Source: Anaerolineae bacterium
GTDB taxonomy: Bacteria > Chloroflexota > Anaerolineae > UBA4142 > SHND01
NCBI GenBank assembly: GCA_020851635.1
Contig: JADZCJ010000024.1
Span: 1 to 64,000, forward strand
Direction of reading: 5' to 3'
Length of the DNA: 64,000 bases
This document shows, piece after piece, positions 51,261 through 61,123 of this stretch. The notes below the pieces were generated by a model that was not told where the DNA came from, made no database searches, and saw nothing but the letters and a program-made list of their open reading frames with translations. The translations under genes were made by a program, and so were the position numbers. Numbering within the stretch: the first letter of the stretch is position 1; every line of letters starts with the position of its first letter.

Positions 51261-51587
51261 TCACGTTTTGGGATAAGTTACTTGCCAGTGGAAACCGCCG
51301 GTGTCCTCCGTTGGCGGTGCGTCACCATTTTGGGACGAGGATGGAGCAAGAAACCCGGGCAGTTCAATACCGACGACGATGCCAAAGAGAAACGCGCAGC
51401 AGCTGCATAACAGAACGGCGCCCACGATGAGCGCCATTGGTAAATAGCGCGAGTTCTTGCGACCGGCGAGCCAGGGGATATAGTCGGGTCCGACGTCATA
51501 GCCCTGATACGGATTGTATGGATTGTAGCCGCCCGGCGGCGGAAGTTGCGGTGGGAACTGCGGCGGTTGAGGCGGATAACTGTTCAA
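51261..51587 (-). CDS. Small membrane protein with Pro/Tyr-rich N-terminus
   Basis: 108 aa. The first 35 residues are Pro/Gln/Tyr/Gly-rich (PPQPPQFPPQLPPPGGYNPY), then a single hydrophobic segment (about 50-78, containing a CSCC cluster) and a polar C-terminus. The N-terminal type resembles many small DUF-like membrane proteins of Actinobacteria and Chloroflexota. No function can be given. Confidence 0.6.
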   Translation of the reverse strand: MNSYPPQPPQFPPQLPPPGGYNPYNPYQGYDVGPDYIPWLAGRKNSRYLPMALIVGAVLLCSCCAFLFGIVVGIELPGFLAPSSSQNGDAPPTEDTGGFHWQVTYPKT

Positions 51588-51723
51588 AGATTACTCCAAG
51601 GGTCTTGATAATGCCAACAGAATCCGGCGCATCGTTCTTGTCAAGCACTCGATCGCAGATGGGTTCGAGACAATCCGACTTGCGCGCTTGTTTAACGATG
51701 CACTCGTTCGCTCTGCGGCGACG

Positions 51724-54165
51724 CTATTGGGCAGCGTGAGTTGCGCGGGAGCCGGTTCTGGCGCGGCGCGAGGCGATGCGTTTGGTTTTGTTGACGGGTT
51801 CCGGCGGTTTGATGAGCGCAACAGGCAAGACCTGGTCCATTGAATCCACCAGGATCAGATTGAGGTTACGTTGGACACGCCGAGGCAAATCTACCAGGTC
51901 TTTTTTGTTCTTTTTTGGGATGACGAGGGTTTTTAGCCCTGCGCGATGGGCGGCGATCACTTTTTCGCGCAAGCCACCGATCGGCAAAACACGTCCGCGC
52001 AAGGTGATTTCACCCGTAAACCCAACATCCTTGTGGACTGCCCGCTGAGAAAGCGCCGAGACGAGCGCGGTGGCAATGGTAATACCAGCCGAAGGTCCAT
52101 CTTTTGGGATTGATCCTTCGGGCACGTGAATGTGAATATCGAGTTTGTCGAAATCGGTACGCAAGCCGAGCAGGGTGGCGTTGGTGCGCGCGTACGAGAG
52201 AGCCGCTTGAGCGGACTCTTGCATCACCTCGCCGAGCTGACCCGTCAAAAGCAGACCGCCTCTGCCTGGCATCAACGTTACTTCGATTGCAATCGTGTCG
52301 CCACCTACGCTGGTGACGGCGAGACCGGTCGCAACGCCGATCTGGTCGTTTTCTTCTTTCATGCCGTAGGAAAATTTGGCGGGACCGAGGTGTTTGGAAA
52401 GAGATTCTCGGGTGATGGTGCCGGTGACAGGCTTGCCCTCGGCAACCTGTCGCGCGATCTTGCGACAAATTTGAGCTGTCTCGCGCTCGAGATTGCGAAC
52501 GCCGGCCTCGTAGCTGTATTCGCGAATGAGTCCGCGCACGGCTTCATCCGAGAATTTTGGGCGTCCTGCCAGACCGTGCTGTTCGAGTTGGCGCGGGATA
52601 ATGAACTGTTTGGCGATCGCAAGTTTTTCGTCTTCGATATAGCCGGGAAATTCGATCACCTCCATGCGATCCAACAGCGCGGGCGGAATGGGGTCCAGAA
52701 GATTTGCGGTGGTGATGAAAATGACCTTGGACAGGTCGTAAGCCACTTCGAGATAGTGGTCGCTGAACGCGCTATTTTGTTCCGGGTCCAGCACCTCGAG
52801 CAGCGCCGCGCTGGGGTCGCCGCGGAAATCCGCGCCAACCTTGTCAATCTCATCGAGCATGAAAACGGGGTTGATCGTCTTGGCGCGACGCATCGTCTGA
52901 ATCACGCGCCCGGGCAACGCGCCGATGTAGGTGCGGCGATGCCCGCGAATTTCGGCTTCATCGCGCACGCCGCCGAGTGAGACGCGCACAAAATTGCGCC
53001 CCAGCGCCTGGGCGATACTGCGTCCCATAGACGTTTTGCCTGTGCCCGGAGGTCCCACAAAACAGAGGACGGGGGAGGACATTTTTTCAGCGGCAAGTTT
53101 TCGAACGGCGATATACTCGAGGATACGTTCTTTGGCTCGTTTCAAGCCATAGTGGTGTTCGTCGAGCAGCCGGGCGGCGGCGGCGATGTCCAGATTGTCT
53201 TCAGTCGCGGTTTTCCAGGGCAGGGCGATCAGCCAATCGAGGTAGGTGCGAATAATGCCGAGTTCGGGCGACCCAAAGGGCATCTGCGTAATGCGCTGGA
53301 GTTCGTGGTCTGCTTTGGCGCGCGTTTCTTCGGGCATTTCCGCTGCGGCAATTTTCTCGCGCAGTTCATTGACCTCGCGCCCCTGCGCATCCATCTCTCC
53401 AAGTTCATGCTGGATTACGCGCATTTGCTCGCGCAAATAGTATTCGCGCTGATTTTTGTCTACTTCATCCTGCACCTGCGTATGGATTTTGGTCTGAAGC
53501 TCGAGCACCTGGAGTTCGTTTTCAAGGAGCCGCGAAATCTTGTTGAGGCGGTCCACCGCGTCAAGGGTTTCGAGCAAATCCTGCCGTTGGAGGATGTCGA
53601 GATTTAGCGAAGAGCCGATGAGATCGGCGAGCGCGCCCGCGCCTTCGGCGTTCATTGCGGCAACGTACATTTCCTCGGGGAGGTTGGAATTGAGCCGCAC
53701 AATTTTTTCAAATTGGGCGAGGACCGCGCGGCTCAGCGCCTGGGTCTCGATAGAGTTGTCCTGCGTCTCTGGTAATTCGACAACACGCACCGCGACAAAC
53801 GGGTCGGTCTGGACGATTTCCAAAAGCCGCGCCCGCGTCTCGCCCTGTCCGAGAACGCTCGTCGTCCCGTCGGGCATACGCAACATGCGCCCGATCGAAA
53901 GGACCGTGCCGATGAGAAAAAGATCGTCAATCCCCGGTTCCTGGCGTTCGGGGTCTTTTTGGGCAAAGACGACGATGCGTTGATCGCGCAGCATGGCGTC
54001 TTCAATCGCGCGCACAGAGCGTTCGCGTCCGGCAGAGATGGGGGAAATCAGACGTGGAAAGACAACGGTATCACGCGCCGGGACGAGCGGATAGACACGA
54101 ACGGGATAGGATTGTTTATCTGGTGTTTCGGGTGGTTGCGCTTGGCGCGCGCGACGTCGGGGCAT
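51724..54165 (-). CDS. lon: ATP-dependent protease Lon
   Basis: 813 aa from ATG 54165; the longer frame to 54279 is low-complexity. The N-terminal LON substrate-binding domain (from about 22, YPLVPARDTVVFP), a coiled coil, the AAA domain with Walker A GPPGTGKTSMG and Walker B MLDEIDKVG, and the C-terminal Ser/Lys peptidase with KDGPSAGIT (catalytic Ser) and LREKVIAAHRAG (catalytic Lys). It degrades misfolded and regulatory proteins. The basic N-terminal tail (PRRRARQAQP) and C-terminal tail are extra. Confidence 0.95.
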   Translation of the reverse strand: MPRRRARQAQPPETPDKQSYPVRVYPLVPARDTVVFPRLISPISAGRERSVRAIEDAMLRDQRIVVFAQKDPERQEPGIDDLFLIGTVLSIGRMLRMPDGTTSVLGQGETRARLLEIVQTDPFVAVRVVELPETQDNSIETQALSRAVLAQFEKIVRLNSNLPEEMYVAAMNAEGAGALADLIGSSLNLDILQRQDLLETLDAVDRLNKISRLLENELQVLELQTKIHTQVQDEVDKNQREYYLREQMRVIQHELGEMDAQGREVNELREKIAAAEMPEETRAKADHELQRITQMPFGSPELGIIRTYLDWLIALPWKTATEDNLDIAAAARLLDEHHYGLKRAKERILEYIAVRKLAAEKMSSPVLCFVGPPGTGKTSMGRSIAQALGRNFVRVSLGGVRDEAEIRGHRRTYIGALPGRVIQTMRRAKTINPVFMLDEIDKVGADFRGDPSAALLEVLDPEQNSAFSDHYLEVAYDLSKVIFITTANLLDPIPPALLDRMEVIEFPGYIEDEKLAIAKQFIIPRQLEQHGLAGRPKFSDEAVRGLIREYSYEAGVRNLERETAQICRKIARQVAEGKPVTGTITRESLSKHLGPAKFSYGMKEENDQIGVATGLAVTSVGGDTIAIEVTLMPGRGGLLLTGQLGEVMQESAQAALSYARTNATLLGLRTDFDKLDIHIHVPEGSIPKDGPSAGITIATALVSALSQRAVHKDVGFTGEITLRGRVLPIGGLREKVIAAHRAGLKTLVIPKKNKKDLVDLPRRVQRNLNLILVDSMDQVLPVALIKPPEPVNKTKRIASRRARTGSRATHAAQ

Positions 54166-54323
54166 GGAGGTTAATGGGCAATGAACAATAAAATTGAACA
54201 ATACCGGGTGCGCTCGGCACAAGTGAGGCGCTCGGTGGCTCGATGGCGCACTGTGCCGAGAACAATGGGATATTAGCATAGCGAGGGGGAAATGGCAAAG
54301 AAAAACTGATATTCTATTTTCTT

Positions 54324-54352
54324 TTTACACTGCGGGTGCTCTCGGTTATAAT
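54324..54352 (+). promoter_or_regulatory. Promoter for the MFS transporter gene
   Basis: TTTACA (54324-54329), a 17-bp spacer and TATAAT (54347-54352), close to consensus. About 14 nt of leader with AGGGGGG precede ATG 54373. Confidence 0.65.
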
Positions 54353-54372
54353 GCTCAAGAGGCAGGGGGGCA

Positions 54373-55638
54373 ATGCCTCCACTGTCCATGCTGACCTCTC
54401 TATATTCGCGCTTGACCCTGAATAATACGTTAATTGCGGTTATCACCCGTTCGTTTATCAGTGGGATCGAACAAAGCATGATCGGGGTGATTTTTCAGCC
54501 CTTTGTGCTTGCGTTGGGCGCGAGCATGTCACAGCTGGGTTTGCTCAATTCGCTGAGCGGGTTTGGCGGACTGATTCCGACGCTGGCATACCCGTGGGGC
54601 GGATGGATTGCGGACCAACGCGGACGCAGACCTGTGCTGCTGGCGGCATCGTTGGCGGCCATGGGTGCGTTTGGTGTGTACGCCATGGCAGGATGGTTGG
54701 GCGCGCTGGCAATGTTGCTGCCCGGCATTTTGCTGCTCGGGATTTCGCAGGTGTATCAGCCCGTCAACGCCGCGCTGGTGGGTGAAGCGGTGGGCGCGGG
54801 AAAAAGGGGGAGCGCGTACTCGCTGATTACACTTGTTGTGATTGTGCCCGGAATTTTTGTCCCGATTTTAGCGGGAGTTGTCGCCGAAAGATATGGTTTT
54901 ACGTTTATCTTTCCGGCGGCGATCTTGTTTGAAGCGGCTGCGTTTTTTGTAATCTGGAAGTATTTGCATGAAACGCGTTCGCCGAGTCGCGATAAAAGCG
55001 ACGCCGGCGCGATTGGGCAATTTCTAAAGCGCGCCTGGATTCCGCCAAGTGATTTGCGATGGTTCTTTATTGCCGTCGCCATGGACAATTTTGCATGGGG
55101 GATGGGGTATGGGTTGTTTTACGGCTTGCTCACGCGCGAGTATGGATTTACCCCGATTCAGTTGGGTGTGTTGTCAACAGTCTCGGCTATTACGTGGGCG
55201 GTGACCTCGCTGCCGATCGGACGGTTGGTGGACCGCTGGGGTCCGCGCCCGGTGCTGATTCTGTCGGAGGCGGTGGCGGTGCCGTTGATGATTGTCTGGA
55301 TGACGCAATCGCAATTCGCAGTTCTTGCCGCGTCCATGACCCTTTTTGCCCTGAACGCCGCGACCTGGATCCCTGCACGAAATGTGTATGTGACGCAGGT
55401 GGTTGAACCGACGCGCCGAGGCGAGATTTTTGGACGGCTCTCGGCATTTGCGGGCATTATCGCATTCCCTGCGGCGTTTATCGGCGGGTATTTGTTCGAC
55501 ACGGTGGGTTTTCATGCCCCATTTGTTGGAAATCTGATTTTTGCCGTGATCACGCTGGCGATACTGGTGTTTTTTGTCAAAGCGCCCAAAAAGGGTGAGG
55601 AAGTATGGCGCGGTGCGGTGGCGGCGCCGACCGAATAG
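54373..55638 (+). CDS. Major facilitator superfamily transporter
   Basis: 421 aa with twelve predicted helices. The cytoplasmic loop 2-3 motif reads GGWIADQRGRRPVLL (classic MFS motif A) and a second copy, GRLVDRWGPRPVLI, lies between helices 8 and 9. The central loop near residues 195-220 is charged. Substrate unknown; the sequence resembles drug/small-molecule efflux carriers more than sugar carriers. It has its own near-consensus promoter and is divergent from lon. Confidence 0.9.
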   Translation: MPPLSMLTSLYSRLTLNNTLIAVITRSFISGIEQSMIGVIFQPFVLALGASMSQLGLLNSLSGFGGLIPTLAYPWGGWIADQRGRRPVLLAASLAAMGAFGVYAMAGWLGALAMLLPGILLLGISQVYQPVNAALVGEAVGAGKRGSAYSLITLVVIVPGIFVPILAGVVAERYGFTFIFPAAILFEAAAFFVIWKYLHETRSPSRDKSDAGAIGQFLKRAWIPPSDLRWFFIAVAMDNFAWGMGYGLFYGLLTREYGFTPIQLGVLSTVSAITWAVTSLPIGRLVDRWGPRPVLILSEAVAVPLMIVWMTQSQFAVLAASMTLFALNAATWIPARNVYVTQVVEPTRRGEIFGRLSAFAGIIAFPAAFIGGYLFDTVGFHAPFVGNLIFAVITLAILVFFVKAPKKGEEVWRGAVAAPTE

Positions 55639-55695
55639 TAGTCTAACTTGTAGAGAGGGGGCGGACAAGTTTTGCGATTTGTCCCTTGCAGTCCT

Positions 55696-56292
55696 ATGGA
55701 ACATCGTGACACATACACAGTTCGAATCGAAGGTGTGACGCGTCATCTACCGTTGTTTGCCGTGAATCCGCAATTGAGGATCGCCGTTTTTAATTTATTG
55801 GGCGATACCGAGATAACGATCGCGGCGGCGCGGGGCCTGGCAAAAAAGCTGGCAAAAGTGGAGGCGGATGTGTTGGTGACGGCGGAAGCCAAGAGCATTC
55901 CGCTGGCGTATCATCTGGCGATCGAATTGAACAAACCCTATGTGGTGCTGCGAAAAGACCACAAGCCCTATATGGGCAATGTGTTGAGCGCGGAAACCCT
56001 TTCCATCACAACGGGGAAACCGCAGACGCTGTATCTTGACGAGCGAGACCAGGGACTGGTGCGCGGCAAAAAAGTAATCCTGGTTGATGACGTGATAAGC
56101 ACGGGCAGCACGCTGCAGGGAATGCGGCTCTTGATGGACAAGGCGGGCGCGACGATTGCGGCAGAAGCGGCGGTGTTTACCGAAGGCGAACGGGCGCAGT
56201 GGGGGCATATCTATGCGCTGGGGCATCTGCCGTTGTTTACAGGTGAAGAAAAGCCGAAAGCGAAAAGCAAAAAAGCAAAGGCAAAGAGTTAG
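55696..56292 (+). CDS. Adenine phosphoribosyltransferase-like protein
   Basis: 198 aa from ATG 55696; the in-frame ATG 55672 would add 8 residues. The PRPP-binding motif VILVDDVISTGSTL (near 133-146) and the flexible loop region are intact, and the N-terminal half has the apt-like ADVLVTAEAKSIPLAYHLA. The C-terminal tail is a short Lys-rich run. It could salvage adenine or act as a PRPP-binding regulator; apt-like and xpt-like members look similar. It lies 57 bp after the MFS gene and 12 bp before the kinase gene. Confidence 0.85.
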   Translation: MEHRDTYTVRIEGVTRHLPLFAVNPQLRIAVFNLLGDTEITIAAARGLAKKLAKVEADVLVTAEAKSIPLAYHLAIELNKPYVVLRKDHKPYMGNVLSAETLSITTGKPQTLYLDERDQGLVRGKKVILVDDVISTGSTLQGMRLLMDKAGATIAAEAAVFTEGERAQWGHIYALGHLPLFTGEEKPKAKSKKAKAKS

Positions 56293-56304
56293 GCGGATGG
56301 ATTG

Positions 56305-57405
56305 ATGGCGGCGACGACGACGCGCGAGTTGGCGCAGGATGCGCTCACGAGTCTTGCCGATGGTGTGACCCTGGTGGACGATGGGTCACGCGTCGTTTTG
56401 CTGAATCCGCAGGCACAGACATTATTTGGGGTGCGCGCCGAAGACTGGATTGGCAAAGAGGTGGCGGAATTCTATAGGGCGGTCGCCAAAAATTCTACGG
56501 TCGGAGAGATTCTGGCGGAACGATTCGAGCAACAGGCGGCGCGGGCACAAGAAACGCCGCGCCTCGAGTTTACGCTGCGCGCGCCGCGCGAGCAAGTGAT
56601 CGAAGCAAAGTGGTTTGCGCTGCCTGCAAGTGGGGCTTTTGGTGTCTTGTGGCGGGATGTGACTCGCGACAAGGAAGCCGAGCAGATCAAGAACCAGTTG
56701 CTCTCGACGGTCTCGCACGAGCTGCGCACACCGCTGGCCTCGATCAAGGGGTTTGCGACCACGCTACTGCGCCAGGATGTGCGCTGGGACGAGGCGACGC
56801 AGCGCGAGTTTCTGCGAATTATCGAAGAAGAAAGCAACCGCCTGGAAGAACTGATTGATAACCTGCTGGACATGTCGCAGATGGAAGCGGGCGCGCTGCG
56901 GATTCGGCGCGAGCCGACCCAAGTGCGGCGACTGGTGCGCGAGGCGGTGGAGGTGGCACAACGGCGCACCGAAGCGCATTGGTTTGTGATGGACCTGGCT
57001 GCCGAACTGCCGCGGGTGTGGGCAGACCCGCGGCGCGTGCGCCAGGTGTTGAATAATCTTTTGGAAAACGCGATCAAGTATGCGCCCGAAGGCGGACAGA
57101 TTACGGTCACATGCGAAGTGGAAGGCGAAAATGTGGTCGTGAGCATCGCCGACCGGGGGCAAGGCATTCCACCGGAATATTTGGAGCGGGTGTTTGACCG
57201 GTTTTTCCAGGTGGATGGCGCCAGCACGCGCAAGACCGGGGGAAGCGGGTTGGGGCTGGCAATTGCCAAGGGGATCATCGAGGCGCATGGCGGCAAGATG
57301 TGGGCGGAATCTGCGCCGGGCGCAGGGAGTGTCTTTCGTTTTACTCTGCCTGTTGTAAAAGAGTCGGATCTGTTGCAAAATGAACCGCCCGCGGAAGCGG
57401 GCTGA
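56305..57405 (+). CDS. PAS-domain sensor histidine kinase, cytosolic
   Basis: 366 aa from ATG 56305, with no membrane segment. The PAS domain (about 8-115) shows TLVDDGSRVVLLNPQAQTLF and WRDVTRDKEAE at its end. HisKA box LLSTVSHELRTPLASIKGFA (His near 136) and HATPase motifs NLLENAIKYAPEGG, IADRGQGI, FDRFFQVD and GGSGLGLAIAKG follow. No response regulator is adjacent, so it is an orphan. A soluble PAS sensor may respond to redox, light or a small molecule. It ends 5 bp before the metallo-beta-lactamase-fold gene, suggesting co-transcription. Confidence 0.92.
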   Translation: MAATTTRELAQDALTSLADGVTLVDDGSRVVLLNPQAQTLFGVRAEDWIGKEVAEFYRAVAKNSTVGEILAERFEQQAARAQETPRLEFTLRAPREQVIEAKWFALPASGAFGVLWRDVTRDKEAEQIKNQLLSTVSHELRTPLASIKGFATTLLRQDVRWDEATQREFLRIIEEESNRLEELIDNLLDMSQMEAGALRIRREPTQVRRLVREAVEVAQRRTEAHWFVMDLAAELPRVWADPRRVRQVLNNLLENAIKYAPEGGQITVTCEVEGENVVVSIADRGQGIPPEYLERVFDRFFQVDGASTRKTGGSGLGLAIAKGIIEAHGGKMWAESAPGAGSVFRFTLPVVKESDLLQNEPPAEAG

Positions 57406-57410
57406 CCTTT

Positions 57411-58334
57411 ATGGGCGATAAATTCTCTGTCACCTTTTATGGGGTGCGCGGCAGTTATCCTACGCCGGGACCCGGGACGGCGCGAATCGGCGGCAACACC
57501 CCGTGTGTGCATGTGCGCGCAGGCGCGCATAATTTGATTTTTGATGCAGGAACGGGAATCATTACGCTGGGCAAGCAACTTGCTCTGGAATACAAGCCGG
57601 AAACGAACCCGTTGAACCTGACCCTCTTTTTTACCCATTCACACCACGACCACATGCAGGGTTTCCCGTTTTTTGTCCCGTCGCGATTTCAACTCACCAC
57701 GTTGTATATTTTTGGTCCGAGGAGTTTGGACGAGGACCTGGCGCGGGTGCTTGCCCTTTCTATGCTGCCGCCGCTCTTTCCCATCACGGTCGAAGAATTG
57801 CCATGCGAGCGGGTGGTGCGTAATTTGAGCGAGAACGAAGTGATCATGTTCAACGGCGCGGCGAGCGAGCCGCGCGTGATGTGGTCACAGCGCGATGCGG
57901 ATGTGTTGGCAAGAGCAGAGAACCAGGGGGCGTTGTGCGTGCAGGTGCTGCGGTCGGCGGCGCATCCGCAGGGGGTTTTTATCTACCGTGTGAATTTTCA
58001 AGGACGCGCCTTTGTGTTTGCAACAGACGTCGAGTCGTATATCGGAAATTACCAGCGTTTAGTCAAGTTTGCAGAGGGCGCGGACTTGATGGCGCATGAC
58101 GCGCAATATACCGACGCGCTGTACTTGAATGGTCCTGTGCCGCGGCAGGGGTGGGGTCACTCGACATGGCGAATGGCGGTTGAGACGGCGAACGCGTCGA
58201 ATGTAAAACAACTGGCGCTGTATCATCACGAGCCGGAGCATGACGATGACGCTCTGGAGGAAATCGAGAAACGGGCACAGCAGGTGCGGGCGAATACATT
58301 TTTGGCGCGGGAGGGAATGACGATAAACTTGTAA
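57411..58334 (+). CDS. Metallo-beta-lactamase-fold hydrolase
   Basis: 307 aa. The metal motif THSHHDHMQGFPFF (near 75-88) gives HxHxDH. Further ligands are likely at FATDVESY (Asp near 205) and HHEPEHDDD near the C-terminus. The start VTFYGVRGSYPTPG is typical of the PhnP/cyclic-nucleotide phosphodiesterase-like branch. Probably a phosphodiesterase; the substrate is open. It follows the PAS kinase by 5 bp, which could tie the sensor to nucleotide signalling, but that is only a guess. Confidence 0.85.
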   Translation: MGDKFSVTFYGVRGSYPTPGPGTARIGGNTPCVHVRAGAHNLIFDAGTGIITLGKQLALEYKPETNPLNLTLFFTHSHHDHMQGFPFFVPSRFQLTTLYIFGPRSLDEDLARVLALSMLPPLFPITVEELPCERVVRNLSENEVIMFNGAASEPRVMWSQRDADVLARAENQGALCVQVLRSAAHPQGVFIYRVNFQGRAFVFATDVESYIGNYQRLVKFAEGADLMAHDAQYTDALYLNGPVPRQGWGHSTWRMAVETANASNVKQLALYHHEPEHDDDALEEIEKRAQQVRANTFLAREGMTINL

Positions 58335-58492
58335 GCCCGGGGGCTGGAGTTTGGGGCTTGGGACCGGGGATCGGATTTGAGATTACACAATTTGGGATAT
58401 GTTAGGCGGACAGGATCGAGGATGGCGTAAAACATGAAGCGTCAGGGATTGCGGTTGACGATCCACGCCCGGACATGGGGGGACCAGATAAC

Positions 58493-58572
58493 GGGCGATG
58501 CGCGAGATGCGACACGCGGACGTGAGGCGATGGATTGTCACGATATGACGTGAGATTCATCGCCCTTTTTTT
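58493..58572 (+). terminator. Terminator/attenuator-like hairpin directly before folP
   Basis: GGGCGATG (58493-58500) pairs with CATCGCCC (58558-58565), enclosing about 57 bases with an inner CGTGA/TCACG stem, followed by seven T residues. The folP ATG comes 3 bases after the T-run. Confidence 0.6.
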
Positions 58573-58575
58573 GAG

Positions 58576-59463
58576 ATGAAACGAGAGTTTGAATGGGGCA
58601 GGCGAACGTATGTGATGGGGATTGTGAATGTCGCGCCGGACTCGTTTTCGGGAGATGGGGTGACGGATGTAGAGGCGGCGGTCGAACAGGGGCTGCGGTT
58701 TGTGGACGAAGGCGCCGACATTCTGGACGTGGGTGGCGAGTCAACGCGTCCCGGCTCGGCGCGCGTCGAGCCGGAGCAAGAATTGCGGCGCGTGATTCCG
58801 GTGATAGAGGGGCTCGCCGCGCGGACCAACGCTCCGATCTCTGTGGACACCTCGCGCGCGGTGGTGGCACGACATGCCATACAAGCGGGTGTGACGATTG
58901 TGAATGATGTTTGGGCATTGACGCGTGATGCCGAACTGGGATACGTGGCAGCAGCTCACGACGTGTATCTTGTGTTGATGCATAATCGCGACGCACAAGC
59001 GGTGGTTGGCGAGCTAGGCGGGCACTATGGGAATGTGGAATACGAAAGCCGAGATATCGTTCAGGCGGTGGCGACCGAGCTGGCGCAGAGAGTCGAGGTG
59101 GCAGAACGGGCAGGGATTTCGCGTAGCAACATCATTATTGACCCAGGGATAGGATTTGGAAAAGGACTGGAGCAAAATCTAGAGCTGCTGCGGCGGTTGA
59201 GTGATCTGAGGACGATTCTGGGGCTGGCAGACTTGCCGCTGCTGCTGGGAACATCTCGCAAAAGTGTGATAGGTTTGACGCTGAATTTACCGGTCCAAGA
59301 ACGTCTGGAGGGAACGCTCGCGACACTGGCGCTCGGCATCGCACAGGGAGTAGATATTGTGCGAGTGCATGATGTGCGGGCGGCGGTGCGAGTGTGCCGG
59401 ATGACAGATGCGGTGGTGAGGAGAGGCCAAGAGACCAGAGACGCGAGATTGGGGCTTTGGTAA
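58576..59463 (+). CDS. folP: Dihydropteroate synthase
   Basis: 295 aa. N-terminal VMGIVNVAPDSFSGDG is the pterin loop, followed by GADILDVGGESTRPGS, the VDTSRAVVARHA segment, and DPGIGFGKGLEQNLELL. The Lys of the LLGTSRKSVIG motif is present. It joins dihydropterin pyrophosphate and p-aminobenzoate in folate synthesis. No Shine-Dalgarno lies before the ATG, and a terminator-like hairpin sits 3 bases upstream. folC follows 59 bp later. Confidence 0.94.
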   Translation: MKREFEWGRRTYVMGIVNVAPDSFSGDGVTDVEAAVEQGLRFVDEGADILDVGGESTRPGSARVEPEQELRRVIPVIEGLAARTNAPISVDTSRAVVARHAIQAGVTIVNDVWALTRDAELGYVAAAHDVYLVLMHNRDAQAVVGELGGHYGNVEYESRDIVQAVATELAQRVEVAERAGISRSNIIIDPGIGFGKGLEQNLELLRRLSDLRTILGLADLPLLLGTSRKSVIGLTLNLPVQERLEGTLATLALGIAQGVDIVRVHDVRAAVRVCRMTDAVVRRGQETRDARLGLW

Positions 59464-59522
59464 AGAGGGAATGAGTAACGGATCAATGGGTGATTCGATG
59501 GAGCACGAACGGACAAGCGCAA

Positions 59523-60896
59523 ATGAGCGGCTATTCTGAGGAGTTAGGGTATCTGCTGGGATTACCCGATTGGGAGAGGGGGACCGGGGCGCGCGAGGGG
59601 CGCGAGGACTTGATGTTGAAACGCCCGTCTGAGCTGCTGGCTGTTTTGGGCGCGCCGCAAGCGCGATTTCGTTCCATACTGGTTGCGGGAACCAAGGGCA
59701 AGGGGTCAACAGCTGTGATGCTCGCGAGTATCTTGCAGGCATCGGGATTAAAGGTGGGGTTGTATTCATCGCCGCATCTGCACACATATCGCGAACGAAT
59801 CAGGGTGAACGGAGAGATAATTTCAGAGCAAGCGTTTGCCGGTCGCGTGCAGGAGATTCGCCCGTTGATCGGGCAGGTGATCCAAGCACACCCGGAATTT
59901 GGCACGTTCTCGACGTTTGAAGTAATGACCGCACTGGCGTTGGATTATTTTGCGACCGCTCAGGTTGATGTGGCGATCTTGGAAGTGGGGTTAGGGGGGC
60001 GACTGGACGCGACGAATATAGTCAATGCCGAGCTGAGTCTGCTGACACCCATCAGTTATGATCACGTGGCGGTGTTGGGCAATACGCTAGCCCGGATCGC
60101 GGCAGAAAAGGCAGGGATCATCAAGGAAGCTAAGCTGGTGTTGAGCGCGCCGCAGCATGCGGAGGCATTGCAAGTGATCGAGAGGACCGCGCGCACACAG
60201 CAGGCCGTGCTGGGCGTCGGGGAGCGCGATTGGATTTGGCTCGGCGGGCACAAGGATTTTATGGTGGCGGGAGAGCCGCATACGGGACTTTGGTCGGATT
60301 ATTGGCACTATCGCGAGCTGAGTGTGCCGCTGCTGGGTCCGCACCAGTTTGTGAATGCGGGGTTGGCTGTGGCGGCGGCGCGGGCAATTCAGGATAACTG
60401 GAAATTCGAAATTGGAGAGCGCGCGGTTCGGGAAGGATTGAAAAACGTGAAATGGGCAGGACGGATGGAAATTTTACAGGAGGGGTATGGAGAAGAGCCC
60501 TTGATTGTGACGGATGGGGCGCACAATGGAGATTCCGCGCGCAAGTTGACTGAGGCGTTGAGATTCCACTTGAAATTTGAGAAATTGTTTGTAGTTCTTG
60601 GGGTGCTGGGGGACAAAGAGCTGGACGCGATTGCGAAACCGTTTGCAGAGAGGACCGAATTTGTGTGGACGGTACAGCCCAAGCACCCGCGCGGACGAAG
60701 GGCAGAGAGCACAGCGTGGGAACTGAACAGGATGGGGTTGCGCGCGAGCGCAGCGAGCAGTTTCAAAGAGGCGTTGGCGCTGGCGCGGGGACGCGCGGAG
60801 GCGGGAGATTTGATACTGATAACGGGGTCGCTGTCCATTGCGGCGGAAGCGCGCGCCGCGTTTGGTCTGGCGCAAGAAAAAGACCCGGTGTTGTAA
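59523..60896 (+). CDS. folC: Folylpolyglutamate/dihydrofolate synthase
   Basis: 457 aa from ATG 59523. The ATP loop AGTKGKGSTAVMLASILQ (near 59-76) and the Mur-ligase-type GVYTSPHL equivalent GLYSSPHLHTYRERI are intact. The EVGLGGRLDATN motif and the C-terminal domain with VTDGAHNG (folate/glutamate site) are present. It adds L-glutamate to dihydropteroate or tetrahydrofolate. It follows folP, so the two form a folate pair. A bidirectional terminator follows. Confidence 0.93.
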   Translation: MSGYSEELGYLLGLPDWERGTGAREGREDLMLKRPSELLAVLGAPQARFRSILVAGTKGKGSTAVMLASILQASGLKVGLYSSPHLHTYRERIRVNGEIISEQAFAGRVQEIRPLIGQVIQAHPEFGTFSTFEVMTALALDYFATAQVDVAILEVGLGGRLDATNIVNAELSLLTPISYDHVAVLGNTLARIAAEKAGIIKEAKLVLSAPQHAEALQVIERTARTQQAVLGVGERDWIWLGGHKDFMVAGEPHTGLWSDYWHYRELSVPLLGPHQFVNAGLAVAAARAIQDNWKFEIGERAVREGLKNVKWAGRMEILQEGYGEEPLIVTDGAHNGDSARKLTEALRFHLKFEKLFVVLGVLGDKELDAIAKPFAERTEFVWTVQPKHPRGRRAESTAWELNRMGLRASAASSFKEALALARGRAEAGDLILITGSLSIAAEARAAFGLAQEKDPVL

Positions 60897-60982
60897 ATGT
60901 CAAAAGAAAACTCTTGCAGGGAAACAGCTGTCAAGAGAGAACTGTGGGGCAGATGGCAGCCAGTCGGAGAGAGGAACGGAAC

Positions 60983-61026
60983 AAAAAAAGGCGACACGAA
61001 GATATGCGCGTGTCGCCTTTTTTTTG
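60983..61026. terminator. Bidirectional terminator between folC and the IscA-type gene
   Basis: GGCGACACG (60990-60998) pairs with CGTGTCGCC (61009-61017), with A-runs and T-runs on the two sides, placed between convergent genes. Confidence 0.9.
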
Positions 61027-61123
61027 TCAAGATGGTCAGCCCGCCCGGGCAGTGTGGGCACACTCGTTTACGACAAAGCGAGATATCTCAGCCCCTTTGA
61101 CATGACGAGATATGGGCAGACGT

